A stretch of DNA of 64,000 nucleotides from Paragorgia papillata (GCA_035771165.1 JAWNZC010000259.1:37501-101500), one strand, 5' to 3'. Shown: positions 11,549-21,852, counted from the stretch's first letter. The notes: generated by a model from the sequence alone, not told the origin. Program-made: numbers and translations.

Positions 11549-11756
11549 CTTATCTTCACTGTAATATGTTGTTTTCACTTTTCCATCCGAACTTATCACT
11601 TGAAGTTTGTTTCTTGAGCCAGGATAGGAAAGCAGCACCTTATACCGAACCTTTTCGACTTTGTCAAACTTATATGATTTCTAAGTCTTTTGGATTGTTT
11701 CTCCAAGTTCGTTATTTCTTGGGGACCCAGCAAGGTGGACACGTTTAGTAAGAAAT
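11549..11756 (-). pseudogene. NAALADase/GCPII-like pseudogene exon, N-terminal ectodomain part
   Basis: Bounded by TGCAACAG before 11,756 and GATAAG|GTTGGC after 11,549. It reads RVHLAGSPRNNELGETIQKT, a stop, then KSYKFDKVEKVRYKVLLSYP, aligned with GCPII [41 protein letters not shown]. The stop TAG (11,681-11,683) replaces the conserved Trp. This is the most upstream exon I can see. No exon for the cytosolic tail or membrane anchor was found, although one could be hidden under the insertions further right. Confidence 0.85.
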
Positions 11757-11910
11757 CTGTTGCAGAAATACAACGAGATATCCGTTATATACAATGAGTC
11801 AGCATGTTTATTTGTTTATAATGTAAATGCGAGTGTTATTATCACAAAGTGCATTATAATTTTCAGATAACCTATAACTGATTCCTGTAAATAAAATTGT
11901 TTGGTGTTAA

Positions 11911-11992
11911 TCAGTCCGATCCGATCCGATCCGAAAACAGCTGCTCAAATCCGATCCGATCCGATCCGATCCGACCCGATCCGGTCCGAAAA
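11911..11992. repeat. (CCGAT)n pentanucleotide satellite
   Basis: Imperfect TCCGA/CCGAT repeats. A second block lies at 12,238-12,365. The Ser-Asp-Arg-Ile-Gly ORFs over these blocks are artefacts. Confidence 0.9.
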
Positions 11993-12237
11993 AATTAAAA
12001 CACCGTATATATATGTTGCAATAGTTGCGCAAACTTTCCGAAAAGAAAACCAATGAACAAATAAATTTAAGGGAACTACTATACAATAATAATCTTATGC
12101 AATAGTAAAATAATAAAAATATACAATTATATAATCTTATGCGTTCATATGTTGTGCAATGTGCATACAACTAGTGAATTTGTTAATTTTGTGACAAATA
12201 CAATGACAAAAGTGAATCTGATGCGGGTAAAAAGTGC

Positions 12238-12365
12238 AAAATCCGATTCGGTCCGATCTGAGAAAAGAAGAACAAAATCCGATCCGATCCGATCCGATAA
12301 AAAAAGAACAAAATCCGATCCGAACGATAAAAGTTTAGTCTGAATCCCATCGGATTCGGATCATA
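12238..12365. repeat. (CCGAT)n pentanucleotide satellite, second block
   Basis: Same unit as 11,911-11,992, interspersed with AAAAGAACAAAAT spacers that themselves repeat. Confidence 0.9.
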
Positions 12366-12439
12366 TTCGCACACCTCTAATATATACCAGAGTAACTGAT
12401 CACTTCTAGCTCTGCATGTCTGCTGTTGGTTCTGTGTGC

Positions 12440-12735
12440 AAAGTTAATTTCGATTGAATGGTTGAGATGGGATGGGACTAATCCCGTTCTCGAGATTGCG
12501 ACTTATCTGTGTTGACGGTGCAGTCGGTTTCTCCTGTGGTTCCAGGGTTTTTCGCCAGATTCTCCGGTTCACCTTCTTCCGTAAAATCAAAATCCATATA
12601 TCTGGCCTGTACTCCGTGGTCTTTCATGTGTAGAATGGCGGGTGCTTTGAGCGCTTTTGATATGTTTTTGAGTTGGCTGCGTTGATCTTGCGTCTTTTGC
12701 AGTTCAGCCATTGGCTGCAAGTAAGGATGATTACC
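12440..12735 (+). mobile_element. 5S-rRNA-headed SINE-like repeat, degenerate copy
   Basis: The body (about 12,535-12,733) shares ordered blocks with 52,498-52,683: GGGTTTTTCGCC, TTCTCCGGTT, AAAATCAA, GCGC(C/T)TTTGATATG and a common 3' end GGCTGCAAGTAAGGATGATTA. The head, from AAAGTTAA at 12,440, lines up weakly with the 5S-like head of the other copy. No coding function: the 80-codon minus-strand ORF inside it is incidental. Confidence 0.6.
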
Positions 12736-12994
12736 GCTAACAAATTAGTTTTTATAGCAAAGGAACACGAGTCTTAAAATGCACATAACTGGATAGGCCT
12801 ACCATTCATAGCTAAACTGTTTCCTCTAGAGTTTTAGTAAGGGTAATGTCTATTGCTTACTACTAGAAAACTCCAGAGTAAACTAGAAATTCATAAAGCT
12901 AATAACCTCTCATCCGCTTTACTACATGCATTTTTTAACCCCCTAATTCCCCCTACTAAAGAATATAATTTAACAAATTGGGTAAAACTAGAGT

Positions 12995-13330
12995 TTGCAG
13001 TTGGCCAAGAGACTTCAAAACCTACGTATTATCAAATTTCGAAGAGCCCATCACCATCGGGTGGCTCGTTGTAGCTCAGAGGATCAGCGACTTGTTGGAG
13101 TTCAGAGGATCGCAGATGAGAAATTTTCAATGTCTATGGTCGTATCTCGGCACTTTATGATGGCGATACTTATTGAAAGATGTGATTTGGCCCTTAATCC
13201 AGGTCCCGTAAGTGAATGCGTACTTTGTGAGAAAATTATCCGAAGAAAGCAAGTTGTAATTTATGCTGTGGCCAGTTTCACGTGAAATGTTGTGATTTAA
13301 CTAACAAGGCAAGCCCAATTTGTGATATAA
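12995..13330 (+). mobile_element. LINE 5' part: basic leader, 2A-like peptide, PHD-like zinc finger
   Basis: A frame from 12,995 reads a basic stretch (FRRAHHHRVARC), then MMAILIERCDLALNPGP at 13,157-13,207, then VSECVLCEKIIRRKQVV. A one-base shift later it continues CCGQFHVKCCDLTNK. DLALNPGP is a variant of the D(V/I)ExNPGP 2A consensus, with Ala in place of Glu. The Cys pair followed by C-C-G-x-F-H-x-x-C is the PHD-like finger found at the start of several CR1/L2 LINE polyproteins. The finger is broken by the frameshift. Confidence 0.7.
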
Positions 13331-13369
13331 GTTCACCCATATAACATATATATGTTCATATAACACTGA

Positions 13370-13650
13370 AGATTTGCAAAATCTTATCAGGAATCGAGGC
13401 CTAAGCATTTGCCATCAGAATATTTGTGGTTTAACCGGAAAAATAGACTCCCTACGTGTTCTGCTTGATATACATAAAGGAATTCACATGCTTGGTCTTA
13501 GTGAAACGCACCTCTCTGATAACGTTGATGAGGTGAAAAGTTGAAATTGATGGTTATAAAACTTTTCGAAGGGACTAAACTGGTAAAAACTTTGGAGGGA
13601 TTGTGGTTTATTTGTGGAATACTATAAATACATAGATAATAGACGAGGAA
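13370..13650 (+). mobile_element. LINE endonuclease, N-terminal half
   Basis: The reading gives RNRGLSICHQNICGLTGKID, IHMLGLSETHLSD and, after a frameshift, IDGYKTFRRD and FGGIVVYL. These are the first blocks of an apurinic-type LINE endonuclease (xxxHxNI...K...LxLSETxL...GGxxxY). It stops at about 13,650, where inserts begin, and the matching second half resumes at 21,853. Confidence 0.8.
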
Positions 13651-13659
13651 CCAATCTCG

Positions 13660-14068
13660 TTCCCAGATCCCACGTCCCCCACCCCGGAAACGAGAGACTC
13701 TGGGATAATCCGTTTCAAATCACAGGATTCTTGTTATCCCGGTTGAGGTACGCATGCGAAAATATCCGAGTGTAATCTGGATAGTATGTTCTCCTTGTTT
13801 GACTTTTCTCCAAGCAAGTCAATGGGGTTGCTGGCGAAGCTCGAATTACAGCATCTACACACATACGGCGAAGATATGGATCGCGGCAACGTCTTCACTG
13901 GAGTCTTGTCGTCCGATATCTTTGTTATTTTGGTTTTATTAATTCTACTTCCGGTCACTTCAGACCAACTCATTCTCACTATTCAGCCAATAACGTAACG
14001 ATTTGAGACGGATTGTCCCAGAGTCTCTCGTTTCCCGGGTGGGAAACGTGGGCTCTGGGAACGAGATT
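13660..14068. mobile_element. Mutator-like MITE with 9-bp target duplication
   Basis: Long inverted termini begin CAATCTCGTTCCCAGA on the left and end TCTGGGAACGAGATTG on the right, and continue through the ACGAGAGACTCTGGGA block. The 9-bp sequence ACGAGGAAC flanks both sides. Long TIRs plus a 9-bp duplication point to the Mutator superfamily. The termini resemble those of the element at 17,092-18,114. No transposase is inside. Confidence 0.75.
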
Positions 14069-14427
14069 GACGAGGAACTGGATAGGAAACTTAAAACAAT
14101 ATTCCGAAACCGGAAACAAAGTTTGCCCAACTTGATATGATAATTATACAATTATAAATGGCTAAAGCACCTAACGGATCCCACATGGCTACGTTCAGCT
14201 ATTACTGAATTTAAACACGGAACGAGCGCATAAGTAGCGTCTTAACCCCTAAGACGCTCGCGTGATTAAAAATCTGATTGGCTCACAAAATAAGCGGGTA
14301 TTATTTCAGTCTTCCGGTTCATCAAGGTAAAGCCCGCCAACAAAACAAATTGCGCAGTTTATTTCGCCCAGCCATACACAGTCAAGTTTCCTTTACTATT
14401 GGTTTGGTTTCGAAATTATTTTATATG

Positions 14428-14760
14428 ATGGCAGAAGACAACGCAAATGTCAAGGTGAGAATCAATAACTTTTATTATTTTCTACAATTCCTTTACTGTT
14501 TACAAAATATATAAATGATATGCATCGGCGATTCGGCCCAACGAATTATGCTAATAGTAATGCACATAACAAAACAAATATATACAATCTTAGGTGGTCG
14601 TTTCTATTCCTTCTTCCGAGCTTGAAGCATGCGGTCATTTCTGGATTATACTGGAGGAGAAGTCCTGAAAGAAACAAGAATACGAAAACGAGTAGACAGT
14701 GGTGGCGAAGGTCAACACATCAGAGAAAAATACAGGTAATAAAACATATTTGTGAAATAT
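14428..14760 (+). pseudogene. Element-encoded ORF, first exons
   Basis: ATG at 14,428 begins MAEDNANVK, followed by a donor-like GTGAGA. A second exon-like stretch (acceptor CTTAG at about 14,594) reads LDYTGGEVLKETRIRKRVDS and ends at AG|GTAATA (about 14,735). The third part is the 14.82-kb block. Frames are not cleanly joined, so this is probably decayed. Confidence 0.4.
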
Positions 14761-14816
14761 TTCAATTCAAAGTTATAAATTAATTAAACTTTCTTCTGCT
14801 ATCTGTATAAAAACAG

Positions 14817-15190
14817 AACGTTGCAAAGAATATAACCTGGGACGCTTACAGACTGACAACCCTGAAAATGGTGTGCAATCTCATTCGTCTGCAGCATGCG
14901 AGTATTGCTTGCAAAATCCTTGCATCACTTCACCTGATGAGCACAAGGCCAATTTTCTGATGGCGTATGGGCCACCACGTCTACACTAAAATATCACCAA
15001 GCGTTACAAAAACTACCGAGAGTTCTACAAGCTCCTAAAGAAAGTTGGTCTCTGGCATAACCCATGTTAGGTAAACAGGAAAAGTGAACTTGGTATATTT
15101 ATTGACGATGTCAGAGAAGTTATGCCCAACTGTGTGGTAAATTATGTCAGGAGAAGGTGGCCAAACCCTTCTGGAGTCCCATACAAATAA
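14817..15190 (+). pseudogene. P2X7-ballast-like (zinc-coordinating Cys) domain ORF, decayed
   Basis: After an acceptor at about 14,816 the frame reads ERCKEYNLGRLQ, SSAACEYCLQNPCITSPDE, then, past a TAA, NITKRYKNYREFYKLLKKVG and, past a TAG, FIDDVREVMPNCVVNYVRRR and WPNPSGVPYK before its stop. The order C-x2-C-x3-PCITS, a helix, then LPxC-like MPNCVV-x2-(I/V)R-x-x-(F/W)P-x-x-x-G matches the cytosolic Cys-rich ballast domain of P2X7. That domain type also occurs alone in many invertebrate and transposon proteins. Two in-frame stops show it is not intact. It sits inside the large inverted-repeat element. Confidence 0.6.
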
Positions 15191-16023
15191 ACCTACAGGA
15201 TACACATATAATTTATGAAAGTAAATATAACATAAACAATATAGTAAATTAATAGTATATAGAAATTCAAATAGAATTAAATATACTATAGTATGATAAT
15301 GGTAATTAACTCAAATTATGCATACCCAATCTAATATAGCAAGGTTGATTCTCATGTTATATACTTCATCACTGAAATGAATTCTCTTCGGGGCGTACAC
15401 AAGTATGACATTATGGAAGCTTTCTATGTAATAAGTGTCACGACACTGAAAGTACAGTATAATTATCACAAGTTAGCATGAGTCCCAAGACACGAGTCAG
15501 TGTCCATTTTCTTACACCAAAACTTTGTGTACTAGACAGCTTGCATATACATGTATATAGTACTTCTACACAGACAGTTCACTTACAGTTGCAAAATCCT
15601 TTGCATTTTTGTAAATACTAGTGGATGTGATAGTCTCCATAAGTGCTTTAGCTGCTGCAGGACTCGTAATCACCCTTTTCATTGGAACATAATCAGATTG
15701 GGTTTTGCATCTTGATTCTTCATTGCATTCTGCATGATTGCCCTATTATATAAAGAAATGCTCCTGCATGCAATCTCCAAAATGATCAAAATAAAAAAGT
15801 CAATAATGTAACACATGATAGGAAGCCATACATAAACCAGCCTTGTAATGCTCAACTATATACTTTTTTGAAGTTGTTCAGGGTCATTGTTACAATTTTT
15901 CATTGCATAGTAGAAGTGTGTCTTGACACCTTTTACTACAGCAAATATAGAAGAACCAGAATTATAAAGAAGTGTATGTAGTACTATAGTGATATGCTTG
16001 CTACATTTTAGAGTATTTTACAG

Positions 16024-16026
<3 letters not shown>

Positions 16027-16062
<36 letters not shown>
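16027..16062. repeat. (TA)n microsatellite
   Basis: Uninterrupted TA dinucleotides. Confidence 0.95.
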
Positions 16063-16063
<1 letters not shown>

Positions 16064-16288
16064 GATTATACATACATATATTTCTCATACACATGCAGGC
16101 GCATGTTTGGCTTGTTTCTCATGTGGGACAAGCTAAATTTTTCTGCTGAGTAAGTGAAAAGCTGAGCTTTTAAATAAAAATCTGCCAACTTTCTGAAAAT
16201 CTGCCAACTCAATGTGTGTCATGTGGCCACACATGCCAAACATGCACCTGTACACCTAGTATGTATAATATTCGTATAATATATATTA

Positions 16289-16975
16289 TTAGTATACTAT
16301 ATAATACACCATAAACATTTGTACGCACCTGACATTCACATAATATTTTCCAGCTGATGGGTTGCTCATAATTGATGAAGAAAACCACTCAACAACATGT
16401 TTTTTGTCACATCCAAAAACCACCTTTACAGAATGATTATGCTTGGTCACTCTTTCAATTTTTATGCGAGATGCGTCAAATTTATTTCCACAATTACAAA
16501 CATTTCCAGTATCAATAAAGTATCGAAATAGTCGCTCCAAAGCCGTGCCACACAAAATAAATTTCATCATTTTCTTTACAAACACTATGGAGTTGATACT
16601 TTGGGTTGAGTAATGAAGGAGGGATATGGTTGAGAAGTTGGTCTGGTTATTCACACTGATAGAATCGGTAGGATCAACGGAATGTTGCACTTGACTTTCA
16701 GTAACATCTAGCCAACTGTCAACGAGCGCTTCCATTAGATCAAAGTTTGTTGTCTTCGTCGAGTTTAGTTGCCTCAGCCGTTCCTTAGCCTGGTTCAATT
16801 TAGTCTTGATTTCATCCAAGCGATATTCGTCTTCTTTTGGTACTTCCATCTTAAATTGATAGCTGCTTTTTAAAATGGCCTTGTGCTTCTCGTATTATTG
16901 CTGGTTTCGTATCTGCCTTTTCTTTGAAGGCAAATGCTCCGACTGCATTTCGACGTTGTTTTCATCCGCCATGGC
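16289..16975 (-). CDS. Element-encoded protein with Cys/His cluster, convergent to the ballast ORF
   Basis: An open frame of 186 codons (16,849-16,289) begins MEVPKEDEYRLDEI. In the same frame, upstream sequence from ATGGCGGATGAAAAC (16,975) reads MADENNVEMQSEHLPSKKRQ but meets one TAA before joining. The protein has an acidic coiled-coil-like start (KTKLNQAKERLRQL) and then a C-x-C-x(12)-like cluster (VCNCGNKF) followed by VVFGCDKKHVVEWFSSSIMS. The pattern of a CxxC-type finger, then G-C-x-K-x-H-x-x-x-W-x-S-S, is one I associate with transposase proteins of TTAA elements in cnidarians and fish. It probably lost its C-terminus (a donor-like GTGCGT follows NVR at about 16,327). Function is inferred from context only. 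Confidence 0.45.
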
Positions 16976-17091
16976 GGCGATTTATACATTATATTTATGT
17001 AAATTTATTCAGTTATACACGCATGATCAAATTAATGTAACCGTTGAATAATATAGCATCGCAAGGCGTAAATAGAAACGCAGTTGTGCCA

Positions 17092-18114
17092 CAACCTCGT
17101 ACCCAGGGCCCTCTCTGCTTTCAAAATGGCGCGAGGAGAAGACCCTGGCAAAGGCTGGTCACGTGACACCAATAATTTTGGAATAATTTTGATGATGACT
17201 CAACTGTACCGGGGGGCGCGGTACATCACTGATAAACAGAGTATAGTTGGCTTGCGTATATAAAACTATTCAGCGAACTATTTAGGCACTCAAGAATAAC
17301 CAAATCGCACAAATAACAAGACATTCTCTTAACAAGTTTATCGAATCAGTTAATGACCGTGTTTAGTAAGAAGCGTCTACACTACAACATATTTGCTTTA
17401 TTATGCAAGCAAGAAGTGTTTATTAATATTTCGGTTTCTGGACTTTCCGAATCTAATTTAAAAAGTTTAGAAATATACAAAGTCAAAGTCTTCAGTGCTG
17501 ATCTATATAAATGTTCGTCGATCGAAGAATTGTTGTTGATCGTATATTTGTATTAAAGTACAAGTACAACCTCAAAGTCAACGAGGGCAGCAGATTCGAT
17601 TCGAATATGCCGTTTGAGTATAAATCGACAGATACAACAATTAAATTTCCACAAATCCAAAACGTGTGGACAAGAAACATAAATGTGCTATACTGGACGG
17701 TAAATATACTTCCAAAAATCAACAGCATTCGAATATTTTTAGTGTATGTATCAGTACCTGTAACCGCAGACTCGCAGAGCGGGTTTCTGTTTATCAGTTT
17801 ATGATCGTTCGTCGCCTTCGGCTTCATTTCTGGCGATTGACGGCAACAAATATGAATTATCCAGCAAATGTCGTAAATTTTGAAATATATCTATTAAATT
17901 TACCACTCGAATTTAACGTTACCGGACTTGCAACAACCTTGACGTTTATAAGAACCGAATCAACCGCTCCCCCCAGGACGGGCGAAGCTCAAATTATCCA
18001 CGTGACCAAATACTCCAAGAATCTTGGAGTATTTTGGAATCACGTGACCAGCCTTTGCCAGGGTCTTCTCCTCGCGCCATTTTGAAAGCAGAGAGGGCCC
18101 TGGGTACGAGGTTG
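17092..18114. mobile_element. Mutator-like TIR element with 9-bp target duplication
   Basis: Left end CAACCTCGTACCCAGGGCCC and right end GGGCCCTGGGTACGAGGTTG are exact inverses, and pairing continues for about 70 bases (CTTTCAAAATGGCGCGAGGA; GGCTGGTCACGTGA). GTTGTGCCA is duplicated at 17,083-17,091 and 18,115-18,123. Interior ORFs on both strands (17,353-18,085) show no transposase motif, so it is non-autonomous or carries unrecognised cargo. Confidence 0.85.
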
Positions 18115-18121
18115 GTTGTGC

Positions 18122-21100
18122 CACTGATCTCAAATAATATACTCATTATACTGGATAGAGCATCCGGTGTTCGCAGTGAAGTCAGAATAGATTAGCGGCA
18201 ACCATTTCCGGTGGGACCCACTTGGGTCCCATACAATATGGCGTAAATAGGAGTGGAAGCAGTTGAACGGCGTTTTTCGCCAAATTCTGGGATGTTACGA
18301 AGAGTTACCACCGAATTGAGGTTTGTAATCTTATTTTAAGTAATAGTTTAGTGTTTTGAACTATTTTTTTGTTTAGAAAGTGGTTTTCTTTACAAAATAC
18401 GCTTGCCTGTTTATTTGCTTCAGAGCTAGCAACTAGCAAGTAGCAAAGTCGGTAAACAAATGTCTGGAAGTGACTGCCTGTGTATTTGTTTCTTTCTAGT
18501 AACGCGTATTATTTGATGATTAAACCCCAAGAGGTCATAACTGTGTCTGTTTAAACTAATAAACTTACCCGCTGTTGATACTGTTCACATGAAATATTCG
18601 AACTTTATAGCCTTGTCGAATTTGGGCTAATGTTCAACCAGTTCAGATGGTTTTATTATGGTTACACTACAGTATGTATTTTGCCCAAGCCCTTGTCCCT
18701 TGATAGTATTTCATTTTGTCTACAGTATATATCAAACAAAGTATGTACATACTGTATAACATTTTGAGTTAGTGGTAGTTTATTATGGTTAGAGAGCATC
18801 TTACTGGCCATTAAGAAGTTACACCCAAGTTTGATAATTTCCTACTCGATCAATGCAGTTTTACTGTGCATTTAGCAGATTAAAATTTTATCTAGTTTGC
18901 TGAAAGCAAGAAAAGTCTTTCCAGTTACATGCATCCAGGATTACTGTAGATCTAAGGATGTTACTCTCTGCAATCTGGGTTTAACTCCTACTTGATGCAC
19001 TTATCAGATTAAAATTTCACCTTGGATGTACATTAGAGGAGTGCTTCTAGTTTAACTCTACCAAACACCAGAGATTTCTTCTGGGTACTCCGGTTTCCTC
19101 CTGTAGTAACACTGACCAATGAGGGATGACTCTTGCTGGACCTCTAGGAAGAACAGTTTAGATATGACTGATAAGGTTATCCAGTGTAAAGACTGTTTAA
19201 CTGTTACAGTAGTTTAGTTCAGTTTCCTTTGGATGCATGTGACTTGAGTGCTTCCAGTTTGACTCTACCAAACAGCACAGGTTCCCTCTGGGTACTCCGG
19301 TTTCCTCCTGTAGTAACATTGGTCCTTAGATAAAGTTATGGTATATCCAGTGTAAATACAGTTACCTGTAGTTTACTTTACTTTTTTGTTTAGATTAGTT
19401 TTGTTTTGATTCTTACTGATGCTGGAAGAGGACAAGCTTATTCAATTTTTTTCTTATTTATGTACCAGAAAGGTTAGCTGTGGTTTCCTTTCCAAGATGG
19501 TAAAAACGAATTTTGCTGTAGCTTTTTGCAATGGACTTGATAAGAGCAAAAACATGATTTTCATCAACAAGAGAATCTACCATATGGTTGTCAAGCTCTG
19601 TGAAGATTGTGCCAGTGCTCCAGCCACCACTGGCGCTAGATAGTATTTTAAAATGTTTTGACATTTTAGTCCTTTGCGGCTTTGCCTTTGTACTGTATTA
19701 GAGAAAATTTAAATTAATTTCAATAAAATTGTTTGTACTATCCAGAGCAGCTTACACTAGCTTCAATTAAACTAAAATCTTATAAACATCTATATGCATT
19801 GTTATGATCACTCATCTCAAAAAAAATAAATTAATGACTGATCTTGTCTTCTGCCAAGATCAGCTAGTGATAATTTCTGCATAAAAAAGTTGTGTGGATC
19901 TAATAAGGAAAAGACATATAGATGGGTATGAAACCTAAAAAGTTGTACGATGCAAGATATTGAGGTATGATAAATGTAGTAAAGATTGAAACTTTTTCAA
20001 AAATAGCTTGAAATGAAAACACTTCTGTAGTAAATAATAGTTTGGAATCATCCTTCTCTTTGTTTATTTTAGGAAAAAGCTCATGACTTATTATCTGTTT
20101 CAAATATAAGTCTACACAAAGTACAGTAGTGTCAGTACACTGAAGTATATAAAATATAAAAGAATATAGTAGATTATAACCAATAAATAATTATTTCTGT
20201 GTGTAAATCAGAGCTGGCCAAACCATGCCCCTTTATTATAATTTTACTTCAATCTCAGATGATTCTACTCTTTCAAATACCAGACAATTTGACTTTGTCA
20301 AATAGAAAACCCTTGGCAATGGCAAGTCTCTCCAGCAAGCCTAGGCAGCCATGAGTTCATCACAGATATAATATATATATATATATAGACAGGGTAAAAT
20401 AAATTTAAAGCAAGAACACACAGGTAACATGTAAAAAATTACCCAATAGGCAAAAATATATTTTTTTATACAAGAGGACAAATGGACAATTAATGTATTA
20501 CAAATATTGAAAATGCACACCATAAATGCTAGGTGAACAGGAATTATCTTCGTCAATATTATAGTAACAGGACTTCATCCGACTTCATCAATAATAGTAA
20601 AACAGTGAGTTAAATGCTTTAAATTTGCCTGTTTAAGAAATAAAGTATAACTACAAACTTCCAATAAACATCTTCAGTTGTATAAAACCCTCAGATCGTC
20701 TGATCCAATATACGTTGAAAAAGACGGATATAGAAACGGTAATATTGTTACTTTGTCATAAAGTCACTGTCAAACTGCTAAAGTGAATACAAGATGTTAT
20801 TTGTTCCTTACTTTAGTCCTTTAATAATTCTTCAAACTGTAGCCTGGTGGCCGGTGCTGATTTTCGTTCAGTAAAATCGTGAAATTTCGGCTGATTTTCC
20901 ATGATCCCAGCCACTTTTAAGTTGTCCCATAGCGACAGGTACATTTTCTTGTTAAGGATGTAAAATTTAGCTGGTTTTCGTTAAAAATCCGATCATTTAA
21001 AGCAAAAACTATGATTCAACAATAGTGATATAACTACGAAGTGGGTCCCACCGGATATGGCTGCCGCGAGATTTTTAGCCTCACTTCCGACTTCAATTTT

Positions 21101-21162
21101 TGCAAGGCGCGAACCAATAGATGCTCTATCCAGTATAATGAGTATATTATTTGAGATCAGTG
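18122..21162. mobile_element. 3-kb TIR element with 8-bp target duplication (P- or hAT-like)
   Basis: The ends CACTGATCTCAAATAATATA and its complement, continuing to ATACTGGATAGAGCATC, form a TIR of about 45 bases. AGTTGTGC flanks at 17,082-17,089 and 21,163-21,170; the left copy is displaced because the Mutator-like element landed on the boundary. Subterminal CCGGTGGGACCCACTT blocks are also inverted. An 8-bp duplication fits hAT or P elements. Inside, a short frame at 19,500-19,640 starts MVKTNFAVAFCNGLDKSK, faintly like a THAP-finger start, which would favour P. No catalytic core was recognised. Confidence 0.75.
18960..19390 (+). repeat. Internal tandem repeat, about 215-base unit
   Basis: CTTCTAGTTTAACTCTACCA at about 19,042 and CTTCCAGTTTGACTCTACCA at about 19,250 each precede GGGTACTCCGGTTTCCTCC, giving two units. 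Confidence 0.7.
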
Positions 21163-21462
21163 AGTTGTGCATATGGAAATTGCTATGAACACCCTGGCTG
21201 TGAGTGATCTTTGTGGCCTTTTAGCGCGAAATTTGAAATAGCAGCGATTATATGACTCCACGAAAACGTTTCATTTATCGTGAACTCAATACATTTACAT
21301 AGGAATTGCGTTTACGGAAATATCTAAAGTTCTAAATAAAACAAAAGAATGGGAAACGACTTTTTACACGAACATTTGCACTTTATAGTTTACACGTCGT
21401 TACTGACCATCAGCCGCCATGTTTCAAATTTCAAATGATGGGTTTTCGCTGGCTGAATACCG

Positions 21463-21479
21463 GGGGGGGGGGGGGGGGT
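21463..21479. repeat. Poly-G run
   Basis: About 17 consecutive G next to the right terminus of the large element. Confidence 0.9.
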
Positions 21480-21642
21480 GTTCCCTTTTATGCGCTCGTT
21501 CCGTGTTTAAGCAGTAGTGTAACGTTATTTAAGTTTAGTTTTAAGTGCTAGCAAGTTGTGCAAAGTTCGTTTCCGGTTTTGTTAAGTTGCCTATCCAGTT
21601 CCCCTTGAATGATCTATATATATCTGATTAATGCTATACAAG

Positions 21643-21846
21643 CATTAAGAATTTCAGTTTCCGGCCCAATTATGATGCACTATGGAATAGCATCAAAGGT
21701 CAAGTGAGCACCAATTGAGTCAGTGCCATTGTTAACAAAGAATATTCATGAGCCACAACAATGGCACTGACTTAATTGGCGCTCACTTGACCTTTGATTC
21801 TATCCCATAGTGCATCATAATTGGGCCGGATACTGAAATTCTTGAT
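21643..21846. mobile_element. Near-perfect palindromic MITE (about 200 bases)
   Basis: AAGAATTTCAG, GGCCCAATTATGATGCACTA and ATCAAAGGTCAAGTGAGC on the left are mirrored by TAGTGCATCATAATTGGGCC and CTGAAATTCTT on the right. The loop is about 30 bases near 21,740. Confidence 0.85.
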
Positions 21847-21852
21847 TCCTAG

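Larger units (their letters stand above)
14078..21605. mobile_element. Large inverted-repeat DNA transposon, Kolobok/piggyBac-like (TTAA)
   Basis: A perfect 19-base inverted repeat, ACACGGAACGAGCGCATAA, lies at 14,215-14,233 and 21,488-21,506, each copy flanked externally by TTAA. Imperfect inverted homology also continues outward to GGAACTGGATAGG at 14,078 and its complement near 21,605, so the true ends may be either. The interior has two convergent ORF groups (14.43-15.19 kb plus; 16.98-16.29 kb minus) and was later hit by the elements at 17,092-18,114 and 18,122-21,162. Without those it would be about 3.2-3.5 kb. The superfamily call rests on TTAA and remembered ORF style. Confidence 0.6.

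Noticed and set aside
11907..12374. Ser-Asp-Arg-Ile-Gly repeat proteins
   Set aside because: Pentanucleotide satellite read on both strands.
14215..21506. TTAA as certain target-site duplication
   Set aside because: The inverted homology continues outside the TTAA for about 140 bases, so TTAA could be internal; kept only as one interpretation.
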